64,000 nt of DNA from the NCBI RefSeq assembly GCF_002067135.1, contig NZ_CP020105.1:3720001-3784000 (forward strand), read 5' to 3'. The position numbers were made by a program, and so were the translations under genes. Position 1 is the stretch's first letter, and every line of letters begins with the position of its first letter. Shown piece after piece: positions 51,641-59,430 of the stretch. The notes under the pieces are model-generated. The model searched no databases. It saw only the letters and a list, made by a program, of their open reading frames with translations, and was not told the DNA's origin. The DNA comes from Spirosoma rigui. Its GTDB lineage: Bacteria > Bacteroidota > Bacteroidia > Cytophagales > Spirosomataceae.

Positions 51641-54600
51641 TTCCAGTACGACTTGCTGCCCCGCTTTGGGTTTCACCGCACTGCCCCGGTAGAAGGCATA
51701 AAAGATGAGCGGGAAAATCAGCAATGTCAGCACCGTAGCCGTGATCAATCCGCCAATGACGACGATGGCCAGCGGTTTGGAGGTTTCGGAGCCGATTCCG
51801 GTCGAAACAGCGGCCGGAATCAGACCGATGGCCGCCATCATGGCGGTCATAACCACTGGTCTTACCCGCGACAGCACCCCTTCGAATATCGCTTCCGCCA
51901 GGGACAGGTTATTTTTCAGGTTTTTCTTGAAGACGGAGATCAGGATAACCCCGTTCTGAATACAGATACCGAAGAGGGCGATGAACCCGATACCCGCTGA
52001 AATACTGAAGTTAACGTGCGTAACGAGCAGGGCCGCTATCCCACCGATGATGGCGAACGGCACGTTGACCAGTACCAGACCGGCGTCCTTGGCATTGCCG
52101 AAGAGGACGAACAGAATTACGAAGATCATAATCAGGCTAACCGGTACCATCTGACCCAGCCGTTTGGTGGCCCGCTGCTGGTTCTCGAAATCACCCGCCC
52201 ATTTGGCCGTGTAACCCGGAGGGAACGTAACGGCGGCTGCCACTTTGCGCTGCGCTTCGGCAATGGCACTGCCCATATCACGACCCCGAACGGAGAACTT
52301 CACGGCCGTGAACCGGCGGCTCCCTTCCCGGAAAATCAGGACGGGCCCGGTTTGGGTATATACTTTGGCAATTTCCTTGATCGGAATCTGCGACCCGTTC
52401 TGGGTAGGTACCATCAGGTTCGCAATTTCGGCTTCGGTCTTGCGGAAGTTCTGTTCGTACCGGATGCGGAGGTCAAACTTGCGCTCTCCTTCATAGATCT
52501 GGGTGGCGGCTTTACCACCAATGGCCATCTCGATTACGGCCTGTGCATCGGCTTTATTGACGCCGTACAAAGCCAGTTTGTATTCATCGAGCTCAATCCG
52601 CATTTCGGGCTGACCAATGTTCTTGATAACCCCCAGGTCTTCGATCCCCTGTACCGTAGCCAACTGCTTCTGCACCTGGTTGGCTTTGTCGGCCAGCACC
52701 GACAGGTCGTTACCGTAAATCTTGACGGCAATGGAGCCTTTTACACCCGACACCGCTTCCGCTACGTTGTCCATGATGGGTTGTGAAAAGCCGAAGTCGA
52801 TACCCGGAAATACCTTCAGCTTGTCCTGCATCTGGGCAATGAGTTGCTGCTTGCTGATGTCCCGCTTCCACTCTTCTTTCGGGTAGATATCGACCAGAAA
52901 CTCGACGTTATAGAAACCCGTAGGGTCGGTACCGTCGTTGGGGCGACCGGTCTGTGAAATGACACCTTTTACCTCGGGGAACTGGTCGAACACTTTCCGC
53001 ATCTGCGTTGTGAGCCGCACCGACTCGGGCAGCGATATGCTCATCGGCATGGATGCTCGGACGTAAATCGATCCTTCGTTCAGCTCGGGCAGGAACTCCG
53101 TACCGAGCAGGCTGAACCCCGACAGACCCGCCACCACCAGCAGGCCCGTTACCAGCAGACTTATGCGTTTGTGGGCGAAGGTGAAGGCAAAGGCACGGGT
53201 CGCGATCCGGGTGATAAACTCGACAAACGGATTGTGCTTTTCGCGTACATTTTTGTTGAGCAGAATACTGGCCAGCACCGGCACCAGCGTCAGGGTAAAG
53301 ATCAGGGCACCCAGCAGGGCAAAACCCAGGGTCCAGGCCAGGGGTGAGAACATCTTGCCTTCAACCTTCTGAAAGGCAAAAATGGGAATCAGGCAAGTGA
53401 TGATGATTGCTTTGGAGAAGAAGATAGCTTTCCCCATTTCGGTACCGGTTGCCCGTAACAGACCCAGCTTGGCCGCCTTGTTGAATTTCGCCATTCCCTC
53501 GCGGTGCGCCTTGGCATCGAGGGTTACAAAGATACCTTCGACCATCACAACGGCGCCGTCAACGATGATCCCGAAGTCGATGGCACCCATCGACAGCAGG
53601 TTGGCCGACATGCCTTTGAGCCGCAGGCAGATAAAGGCAAACAGCAGCGCCAGGGGAATGATGATGGATACCGTCAGCGTCGTGCGCCAGTCGGCCATGA
53701 ACAGGAATACGATGACGGTAACGAAGACTATGCCTTCGAGCAGATTATGGGTAACCGTGTGGGTGGCGAAGTTGACCAGCGTTTCGCGGTTGTAGAACGT
53801 ATCGATCCGGACATCGGAGGGCAGGATGCTTGAGTTCAGCTCCTGAATCTTCGCTTTCACCAGCTCGATCACCTCCGTGGGGTTTTCGCCCTTGCGCATC
53901 ACGACAACGCCTTCTACTACGTCATTCTGCTTGTCGCGGCCCGCCTGGCCCAGCCGCGGCAGGGCCGACTCGGCAACCTGCGCTACGTTGCGGACCATAA
54001 TAGGTGTTCCGTTTACGTTTTTGACCACGATGTTTTCGATATCGTGCTGGTTACGGAGCAGACCGATACCCCGGACCACGTAGGCTTCGGAATTTTTTTC
54101 GATGACATCGCCCCCCACGTTGACGTTGGAATTGGCGACGGCCTGATACAACTGCAACGGGGTAATGTTGTAGTCGGCCAGCCGGCGGGGATCGACAGAA
54201 ATTTCGTAGGTTTTGGCTTCACCGCCGAAGCTCACGACATCGGCCACGCCCGGAACGCTTTTCAGTTGGCGGTCGAGTACCCAGTCCTGAATCGTTTTCA
54301 GTTCGCGGACGGTACGGGTGGGTGATTTGAGGGTATAGCGGAAAATCTCGCCCGTGGGCCCGTAGGGGGGCTGAACGTCGGGTTTAGCTCCGTCGGGCAG
54401 CTCAACGCCGGGCAGGAGGTTGTTGATCTGCTGACGGGCGAAGATATCGTCGACACCATCGTCGAACATAACGTTAACAACCGACAGCCCGAACAGGGTA
54501 GTAGAACGCACGTCGGTTTTTTTCTGGACCGAGTTCAAGCCGATTTCGACGGGTATGGTCACAAACTTCTCGACCTCTTCAGCCGAGCGGCCGGGCCACT

Positions 54601-54763
54601 GGGTGATGATCGTGATCCGGGTGTTGGTGACGTCCGGAAAAGCCTCGATCGGTGTGTTCTGATAACTGATGTAGCCGGCGATGATCGTCAGTGCAGTCAG
54701 GAAAAAGACAAAAAACCGATTCTTCAGCGAGAAGGTGAGGATGCTTTTTATGAACTTGTTCAT
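51629..54763 (-). CDS. Heavy-metal RND efflux permease (CusA/CzcA type)
   Basis: This 1044-residue inner-membrane proton-driven pump is of the heavy-metal efflux class. The N-terminus is FVFFLTALTIIAGYISYQNT, the class signature in helix 4 is AIDFGIIVDGAVVMVEG (about 394-410, with the Asp/Asp/Glu proton relay), and the periplasmic loops have standard length. It exports cations such as Cu(I)/Ag(I) or Zn/Co/Cd from the periplasm. The metal cannot be fixed from sequence by eye. It is the third gene of the TolC-adaptor-permease operon. A GC-rich hairpin precedes it. Confidence 0.94.
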   Translation of the reverse strand: MNKFIKSILTFSLKNRFFVFFLTALTIIAGYISYQNTPIEAFPDVTNTRITIITQWPGRSAEEVEKFVTIPVEIGLNSVQKKTDVRSTTLFGLSVVNVMFDDGVDDIFARQQINNLLPGVELPDGAKPDVQPPYGPTGEIFRYTLKSPTRTVRELKTIQDWVLDRQLKSVPGVADVVSFGGEAKTYEISVDPRRLADYNITPLQLYQAVANSNVNVGGDVIEKNSEAYVVRGIGLLRNQHDIENIVVKNVNGTPIMVRNVAQVAESALPRLGQAGRDKQNDVVEGVVVMRKGENPTEVIELVKAKIQELNSSILPSDVRIDTFYNRETLVNFATHTVTHNLLEGIVFVTVIVFLFMADWRTTLTVSIIIPLALLFAFICLRLKGMSANLLSMGAIDFGIIVDGAVVMVEGIFVTLDAKAHREGMAKFNKAAKLGLLRATGTEMGKAIFFSKAIIITCLIPIFAFQKVEGKMFSPLAWTLGFALLGALIFTLTLVPVLASILLNKNVREKHNPFVEFITRIATRAFAFTFAHKRISLLVTGLLVVAGLSGFSLLGTEFLPELNEGSIYVRASMPMSISLPESVRLTTQMRKVFDQFPEVKGVISQTGRPNDGTDPTGFYNVEFLVDIYPKEEWKRDISKQQLIAQMQDKLKVFPGIDFGFSQPIMDNVAEAVSGVKGSIAVKIYGNDLSVLADKANQVQKQLATVQGIEDLGVIKNIGQPEMRIELDEYKLALYGVNKADAQAVIEMAIGGKAATQIYEGERKFDLRIRYEQNFRKTEAEIANLMVPTQNGSQIPIKEIAKVYTQTGPVLIFREGSRRFTAVKFSVRGRDMGSAIAEAQRKVAAAVTFPPGYTAKWAGDFENQQRATKRLGQMVPVSLIMIFVILFVLFGNAKDAGLVLVNVPFAIIGGIAALLVTHVNFSISAGIGFIALFGICIQNGVILISVFKKNLKNNLSLAEAIFEGVLSRVRPVVMTAMMAAIGLIPAAVSTGIGSETSKPLAIVVIGGLITATVLTLLIFPLIFYAFYRGSAVKPKAGQQVVLEAHS

Positions 54764-54788
54764 GAGAATCAGTACGTATAGGTTGTTG

Positions 54789-54816
54789 GCCCCCGCGCCC
54801 GGCCGGGTGTGGGGGC
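54789..54816 (-). promoter_or_regulatory. GC-rich 14-bp hairpin between adaptor and permease genes
   Basis: GCCCCCGCGCCCGG (54789-54802) / CCGGGTGTGGGGGC (54803-54816) pair along 14 bp with two wobble or mismatched positions and almost no loop. It has no T tract on the minus strand, so it more likely protects or attenuates mRNA within the operon. Confidence 0.5.
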
Positions 54817-54823
54817 ATGTTCT

Positions 54824-55927
54824 TTATTTTCCCAGTGCCGTGTAGATCAGTAGTTGATTTTGCGTAACCACGCGCTCACCGGCTTGTACGCCACTGTTGA
54901 GGTAGGTGGTATTGCCAATCGTTTTGAACGGATCGACTTCCCGGACAACCGGCTGGTTGTGGGCGTTGGCGACAACGACGAAGTTGCGGCTGTCAGCGAA
55001 GACAATGGATTTGGCCGGGATGGCTACCCGCCGGTCGTTGCCCGGATACTGCACACTGACATTGGCGAACATTTCGGGTTTCAAGGCATTGTCGGCGTTT
55101 AGCAGCGTGATTCTGACTTTCTCTGTCTTGCTGTCGGGATCGAGTACATTAAACACCTTGTCGATCCGGCCTTGGTATACCTTGTCCGGATATGACAGGG
55201 TGGTGATGCGGGCGAGGTCTCCTTCGTGGACATTGGCCAGGTCCGATTCGTACACGTTAGCCAATACCCATACGTGGTCGAGGTTGGAGATCGTAAACAG
55301 GTTCTCCGGATCGTCGGAGCGTAGTTCCATGCCCGGTGATGCCGTCTTTTCAACCACGAAGCCGCTAACGGGTGCTTTCACGATGTAGACCGACGAGCCG
55401 CGTCCCCCCAGGATGCTCCGGCGTTCGTTGACCCGGTTCAGCTCGCCTTTGGCCGCCTGTAACTGCTCCCGGGCGGCAACGACATCGCGTTGAGACGACA
55501 GACCACCCTGCGCCATGTCTTCGGTCACTTGGGAATTTTTCTGTGCCACGGCCAGCTGACCCCGCGCGGCAATGGCCTGCTGTTCTACGTCGGCCATCTC
55601 GCCCGACCGGATGATCGCCAGCGTCTGGCCTTTCTGCACGTAATCGCCCAGGTCCGACTTGACCGCTTCGATATGCCCACCCACCAGCGGGAATACCTTG
55701 ACGACCTTATCCTGGTTGAAGGTGATCTTGCCGGTCAGGTTCAGCTCGTTGGTCACCGGAATGAGTTTAGCGGTATCGAACTTCGCCGAAGCGAGCAGAT
55801 TAACGGGTTTATCGTCGGTACCATTGGTTGCCGTGGCCCCTGACTGGCAGCCCATCAGCAGGTTGCTCAGCAAGGCGACAGCCGGGAGCATTAGCCAGAG
55901 CGAACGGGGAAATTGATTGGTTTTCAT
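54824..55927 (-). CDS. Heavy-metal RND efflux adaptor lipoprotein (CusB/CzcB type)
   Basis: This 367-residue membrane-fusion protein has a lipoprotein signal (ALLSNLLMGCQSG, Cys about 27). The lipoyl halves (VFPLVGGHIEAVKSDLGDYV and IVKAPVSGFVVEKTASPGME) flank an alpha-hairpin (about 115-165) and precede beta-barrel segments (PEMFANVSVQYPGNDRRVAI). It bridges the CusA-type pump and the TolC channel. 32 nt separate it from the TolC gene upstream and 60 nt from the pump gene downstream. Confidence 0.92.
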   Translation of the reverse strand: MKTNQFPRSLWLMLPAVALLSNLLMGCQSGATATNGTDDKPVNLLASAKFDTAKLIPVTNELNLTGKITFNQDKVVKVFPLVGGHIEAVKSDLGDYVQKGQTLAIIRSGEMADVEQQAIAARGQLAVAQKNSQVTEDMAQGGLSSQRDVVAAREQLQAAKGELNRVNERRSILGGRGSSVYIVKAPVSGFVVEKTASPGMELRSDDPENLFTISNLDHVWVLANVYESDLANVHEGDLARITTLSYPDKVYQGRIDKVFNVLDPDSKTEKVRITLLNADNALKPEMFANVSVQYPGNDRRVAIPAKSIVFADSRNFVVVANAHNQPVVREVDPFKTIGNTTYLNSGVQAGERVVTQNQLLIYTALGK

Positions 55928-55959
55928 CGCTATTAAATCGGTTATTTCGGTTGAATGGG

Positions 55960-57255
55960 TTAGTTGAACGGGTTGCTGCCAACGGCCAGATTAAGCTCTT
56001 CAAGCCGCTGCATGCGGTCGTTCTGAAGCTGGATGTATTGAAGCTGGCTGGTTTTGTAGGAGTCGAAAAAATCGAGGAATTCAACGACGTCGATGTTCTG
56101 CTTGCGGTAGTTGAGCGTAACACCCTCGATGAGCCGGCTAAAGTCACTGTTAAACCGGCGGTCGAAGGTGCGGTATAGCTGGTCGGCCTGTCGTGCCTTG
56201 GTCAGCGCCTGCTGGATTTCGTTCTCGACCTGAAGCTGGTAGCTGGAGGCCAGCTGCTGGCTGCTCTGGGTACGAACATGGGCGGCCTGAATGTTACCCT
56301 GGTTGCGGTTGAAAAAAGGGAGCGACATGCCCACGCCCACGCCAAAGTAATTGGGGATATAGCTACCATTACGGTCGAACGTTCCCTGAAGGGTCAGGTC
56401 CGGTACTGCATTGGCTTTTTGCAGGGTCAGGTTCTGGCGTTCGGCAGTCACCTGGTCGCGGTATGCGCGGAGGTCGGGCCGGTTTCGCACGGCAGCCGAC
56501 ACCAGCGTGTCGAGGGTCAGCAGGGATGGGTTCCGCCGGGGATCGGGGTCCATCGTAGGCAGGTCGGGGCGAATGGGCTGGTCAGGTGCCGTATTGAGCA
56601 GCAGCGAGAGCGTGGCCTGGTCGTCGGCAACCTGGGCCAGCCGCTGCTGCCGTTCGTTCGACAGGTTGAACAGGTAGGCTTTGAGCCGGGCGAGGTCTTT
56701 CAGGGGAACGTTGCCTTTGTCGTACTGTTGCTGGTAGAGCGCCACCGTCTGGCTCAGCGTGTTCATCTCCTGGGTATAGACGCCCAGCGCCTGCTGCTGG
56801 TAGTACAGGTCGTAGAATGTCGAGTGCAGCTGGTAGGAAAGCGTCCGGGCCAGGTCTTCAAAGTGGTCGGTGGCGATTTTGGTGTTGGTAGCCGCCAGCG
56901 CCAGCTGCTTGTTGCGTTTGCCGGCCAGCAGCAGCAACTGCTGTACCTGAATAACCTGTTCGGAGTTGCTCTGCCTGACGGGCATGAACTCGCGCGTTTG
57001 CCGGTTATAAGGCATCTGCTCGATGTAAATCGTTGGGTTGCTAAACAGTTTAGCCTGGGCCTGGTAAGCGCGGTATTCGTCGATACCGAGCCGGGTGGCC
57101 AGCAGCGACAGGTTATGCTGGCGAAACTGATCTTCGGCCTGCGGAAGGGTGAGCCGGAGTGAATCGGTGGAGACGGTCGGGGTCTGGCCGAATCCGGGCC
57201 AGCTGAGGAGCATACAAATCAGCCCCGTGAATAGTCGTTTCATACCTGAGTGCAT
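55960..57255 (-). CDS. TolC-family outer-membrane channel of the metal-efflux system (CusC/CzcC type)
   Basis: This 431-residue protein has a signal peptide (MKRLFTGLICMLLSWPGFGQ from the second Met at 57243; the first Met is at 57255). Long helical repeats follow, such as LPQAEDQFRQHNLSLLATRL and SALVRNRPDLRAY-like segments (VSAAVRNRPDLRAYRDQV). It forms the outer-membrane exit duct for the metal pump. It is the first gene of the efflux operon. A TAnnTTTG promoter core and a LytTR-like site lie directly upstream. Confidence 0.92.
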   Translation of the reverse strand: MHSGMKRLFTGLICMLLSWPGFGQTPTVSTDSLRLTLPQAEDQFRQHNLSLLATRLGIDEYRAYQAQAKLFSNPTIYIEQMPYNRQTREFMPVRQSNSEQVIQVQQLLLLAGKRNKQLALAATNTKIATDHFEDLARTLSYQLHSTFYDLYYQQQALGVYTQEMNTLSQTVALYQQQYDKGNVPLKDLARLKAYLFNLSNERQQRLAQVADDQATLSLLLNTAPDQPIRPDLPTMDPDPRRNPSLLTLDTLVSAAVRNRPDLRAYRDQVTAERQNLTLQKANAVPDLTLQGTFDRNGSYIPNYFGVGVGMSLPFFNRNQGNIQAAHVRTQSSQQLASSYQLQVENEIQQALTKARQADQLYRTFDRRFNSDFSRLIEGVTLNYRKQNIDVVEFLDFFDSYKTSQLQYIQLQNDRMQRLEELNLAVGSNPFN

Positions 57256-57274
57256 TGGTGTGTTACCGATGCCT

Positions 57275-57282
57275 CAAAAGTA
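57275..57282 (-). promoter_or_regulatory. TAnnTTTG promoter core of the metal-efflux operon
   Basis: TACTTTTG on the minus strand matches the Bacteroidota -7 element exactly, 20 nt before the first ATG (57255). No -33 TTG is visible at the normal distance, as expected for an activator-dependent promoter. A LytTR-like paired site begins 33 nt further upstream. Confidence 0.55.
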
Positions 57283-57315
57283 GGACGCGCGGGATGGGGC
57301 GGGGGGCGTTAATCA

Positions 57316-57348
57316 GGTGAAGCGGACAATGTGCGGGGCTAAACGGAC
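57316..57348 (-). promoter_or_regulatory. LytTR-type paired binding site, efflux operon copy
   Basis: On the minus strand two GTCCG repeats occur 21 nt apart. The upstream one, TCCGTTTAG, fits the LytTR consensus [TA][AC][CA]GTTN[AG][TC] at 8 of 9 positions. The downstream one, TCCGCTTCA, is weaker. The same 15-base block (GGTGAAGCGGACAAT on the plus strand) and similar flank recur upstream of the sensor-kinase gene at 59315-59346. Confidence 0.6.
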
Positions 57349-57377
57349 AGGACCCGCCGGTCAGCGTGCCCGCCGGT

Positions 57378-58157
57378 TCAGTGCTCTTCCAGCCACCGCA
57401 TGAAATCGCCCGCTTTGGCTTTGCTGATGATGACTGGCTCGGGCGTGGGGAGATTCAGCCGAACGGCGAGTTTCCGGTTGAAGTACGGCTCGAACTCCTG
57501 GATGGCGTCGTAGCGGACGATGAATTGCCGGTTGGCGCGGTAAAACCGGGCCGGATCCAGCATCGTCTCCAGCTCGTCGAGGGTGTGGTCAATCGCATAC
57601 TTCTCACCTGACGATTTGTGGAGCCAGACGATCTCGTTCTCGGTGTAGAAGAACGCAATTTCACTCACCGGAATGGGGTAATACTTGCCTTTGTAGTTGA
57701 CCAGAAAACTTGACCGCCGGGTAGGACGCAATTGGTCGATGAGCCGCTGGAGCGGTTCGTTCAGGTTAGACTGGGGCGCGGGCGTGTCGCGCTGGAAGTA
57801 GGTTTGCAGCGATTTGAATTTGCTCAGGCTGCTGGCAATGGCTTTACGGTCGAAAGGTTTCAGGACGTAGTCGATTCCGTTGGCCGAGAAAGCCTGCATG
57901 GCATATTCATCGAAGGCGGTACAGAAAATGACAGGGCAGCGGACCGGTGCCTGGTCGAAGACGTCGAAACTCAGGCCGTCGGCAAGCTGAATGTCCGAAA
58001 AGATCAGATCGGGGCTGGGGTGGGTGCTCAGAAATCGGACAGCGTCTTCGATCGTTTCCAGCGAGGCAACGATCTCAATCGTCGGGTCGATATCCCGAAC
58101 GTAGTGCTGTAACTCTTCGGCCGTTATGGCTTCATCTTCCAGGATAAGGACGGTCAT
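57378..58157 (-). CDS. LytTR-family response regulator
   Basis: This 259-residue protein has an N-terminal receiver domain. Acidic residues are in VLILEDEAITAEEL, the phosphoacceptor Asp in LIFSDIQLADG and the conserved Lys in VLKPFDRKA. The C-terminal LytTR DNA-binding domain is at about 155-259 (VNYKGKYYPIPVSEIAFFYT, RFYRANRQFIVRYDAIQEFE). Its start overlaps the kinase stop by 26 nt, so it is translated with the kinase. The metal-efflux operon begins 122 nt downstream. Paired LytTR-like sites upstream of both units suggest it controls efflux and its own synthesis. Confidence 0.95.
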   Translation of the reverse strand: MTVLILEDEAITAEELQHYVRDIDPTIEIVASLETIEDAVRFLSTHPSPDLIFSDIQLADGLSFDVFDQAPVRCPVIFCTAFDEYAMQAFSANGIDYVLKPFDRKAIASSLSKFKSLQTYFQRDTPAPQSNLNEPLQRLIDQLRPTRRSSFLVNYKGKYYPIPVSEIAFFYTENEIVWLHKSSGEKYAIDHTLDELETMLDPARFYRANRQFIVRYDAIQEFEPYFNRKLAVRLNLPTPEPVIISKAKAGDFMRWLEEH

Positions 58158-59292
58158 TGCCGGGGGGTATTATGGGGAGTATAACGGTAAAAAAGGCGTT
58201 GTCCTGCTCCACCATCAGGGGCTTGCCGCACAGGTGCTCGTAACGCCGGGTCAGGTTCTCAAGCCCGATATGGCTGGCCGACATCAGGGATTGTTTGGGT
58301 TGCAGGTTATTTTGGAACAACACCGTTCCGGCCTGTTCGGTTACGGTCACGCGCAGTTTTCGGCTTTGAGTAAGCACGTTATGTTTCACGCAGTTCTCCA
58401 TCAGCATTTGAAACGTCAGGGGTGGCAGCACCGACCGGCGGGTTTCGGGCGAGAGATCAATAATAAGCTCAATGGCATCGCGAAACCGGTTTTTCAACAT
58501 GTAATGGTACGACTCCAGCATGAGCAGTTCGTCGGCCATCACCACATCTTCCTTGGCGTTGCTTTGCAGGATATAGCGATAGACCTCGGCCAGTTTGATC
58601 AGATACGCTTCGGCGTCTTCGTTGCCGGTTCGGATCATCCCCTTCAGGATGTTGAGGGAGTTGAACAGAAAATGCGGGTTGATCTGCTGTTTGAGTACTT
58701 CGTATTTAGCCTGAAAATTTTCTTCTTTCAATTTAGATATAAGTCCCATCGCCTGTTGCTGTGCTAGTGCTTTTTCAACTCCCCAGGTTGTAATCAGGGA
58801 GAAGGCCACGATCAACAATCCCCGTACCTGCAGAACGCCCGCAATGTTGCTGGTGCTGGTGCTTTCCATGTGATAAAACATGTCCACACCCGTCCACACC
58901 CGGAGTAACCCTTCACTCATTAGCAAACAGATTACGACCCGGACGCTGAACTCGTAATCAGCGGGGAGGAGCTCGTAAAAGGCGGGCAGCCCCCGGTGAC
59001 TGTTCACGTAAATGTTAAACATCCAGATGAGCATGGTGAACAGAAAGGCCATGCCAAACGAAAACAACGCTACCTTCGGCTCGGGACGGGCATCAATCAC
59101 CTCATAAAACAACAGGGAGATCAAACCCATGAACAAGCCCGTAACGATCGATGCCCGGACGAGGATCTTGTCAACTTCCCGGTGCAGACGTTCGCTGGAA
59201 CGATCGGCATCTGGTTTGTTCACGCGCATAAATCGACTGTTGACGATCCGCCAGCTTACCCGGCGGAACAGATTAAAGTTAAGGGCTCCCAT
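58132..59292 (-). CDS. LytS-type membrane histidine kinase
   Basis: This sensor kinase of about 386 residues has four predicted membrane helices, including ASIVTGLFMGLISLLFYEVI, FSFGMAFLFTMLIWMFNIYV, VRVVICLLMSEGLLRVW and VRGLLIVAFSLITTWGV. They are followed by a HisKA-7/His_kinase domain with the phosphorylated His in QQINPHFLFNSLNILKGM, and by an ATP-binding part beginning LTFQMLMENCVKHN. No large periplasmic sensor domain exists, so the signal is probably sensed in the membrane. The ATG at 59292 is preferred, because the one at 59328 lies within the paired regulatory repeat. Partner of the LytTR regulator. Confidence 0.93.
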   Translation of the reverse strand: MGALNFNLFRRVSWRIVNSRFMRVNKPDADRSSERLHREVDKILVRASIVTGLFMGLISLLFYEVIDARPEPKVALFSFGMAFLFTMLIWMFNIYVNSHRGLPAFYELLPADYEFSVRVVICLLMSEGLLRVWTGVDMFYHMESTSTSNIAGVLQVRGLLIVAFSLITTWGVEKALAQQQAMGLISKLKEENFQAKYEVLKQQINPHFLFNSLNILKGMIRTGNEDAEAYLIKLAEVYRYILQSNAKEDVVMADELLMLESYHYMLKNRFRDAIELIIDLSPETRRSVLPPLTFQMLMENCVKHNVLTQSRKLRVTVTEQAGTVLFQNNLQPKQSLMSASHIGLENLTRRYEHLCGKPLMVEQDNAFFTVILPIIPPGNDRPYPGR

Positions 59293-59314
59293 ACGCCTGA
59301 GGACCAAAAAGAAC

Positions 59315-59346
59315 GGTGAAGCGGACAATTTACGGGGTCAACGGAC
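59315..59346 (-). promoter_or_regulatory. LytTR-type paired binding site, kinase/regulator copy
   Basis: On the minus strand TCCGTTGAC fits the LytTR consensus [TA][AC][CA]GTTN[AG][TC] at all nine positions, and TCCGCTTCA follows about two helical turns later (20 nt between GTCCG repeats). It shares a 15-base block with 57316-57330. It lies just upstream of the preferred kinase start and also 85-116 nt upstream of the divergent GH65 gene. Confidence 0.6.
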
Positions 59347-59430
59347 TACCCGCAACCGCCGGCCGACAAAGAAAAAATAGAAACAACCCAACCTTCGGCT
59401 TAAATTCGCGCAACGATTTACTGCCACTGA

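Noticed and set aside
57378..59292. CusRS-like (OmpR-type) copper system
   Set aside because: The kinase is LytS type and the regulator has a LytTR DNA-binding domain, so the CusRS name does not apply even though it neighbours a Cus-like pump.
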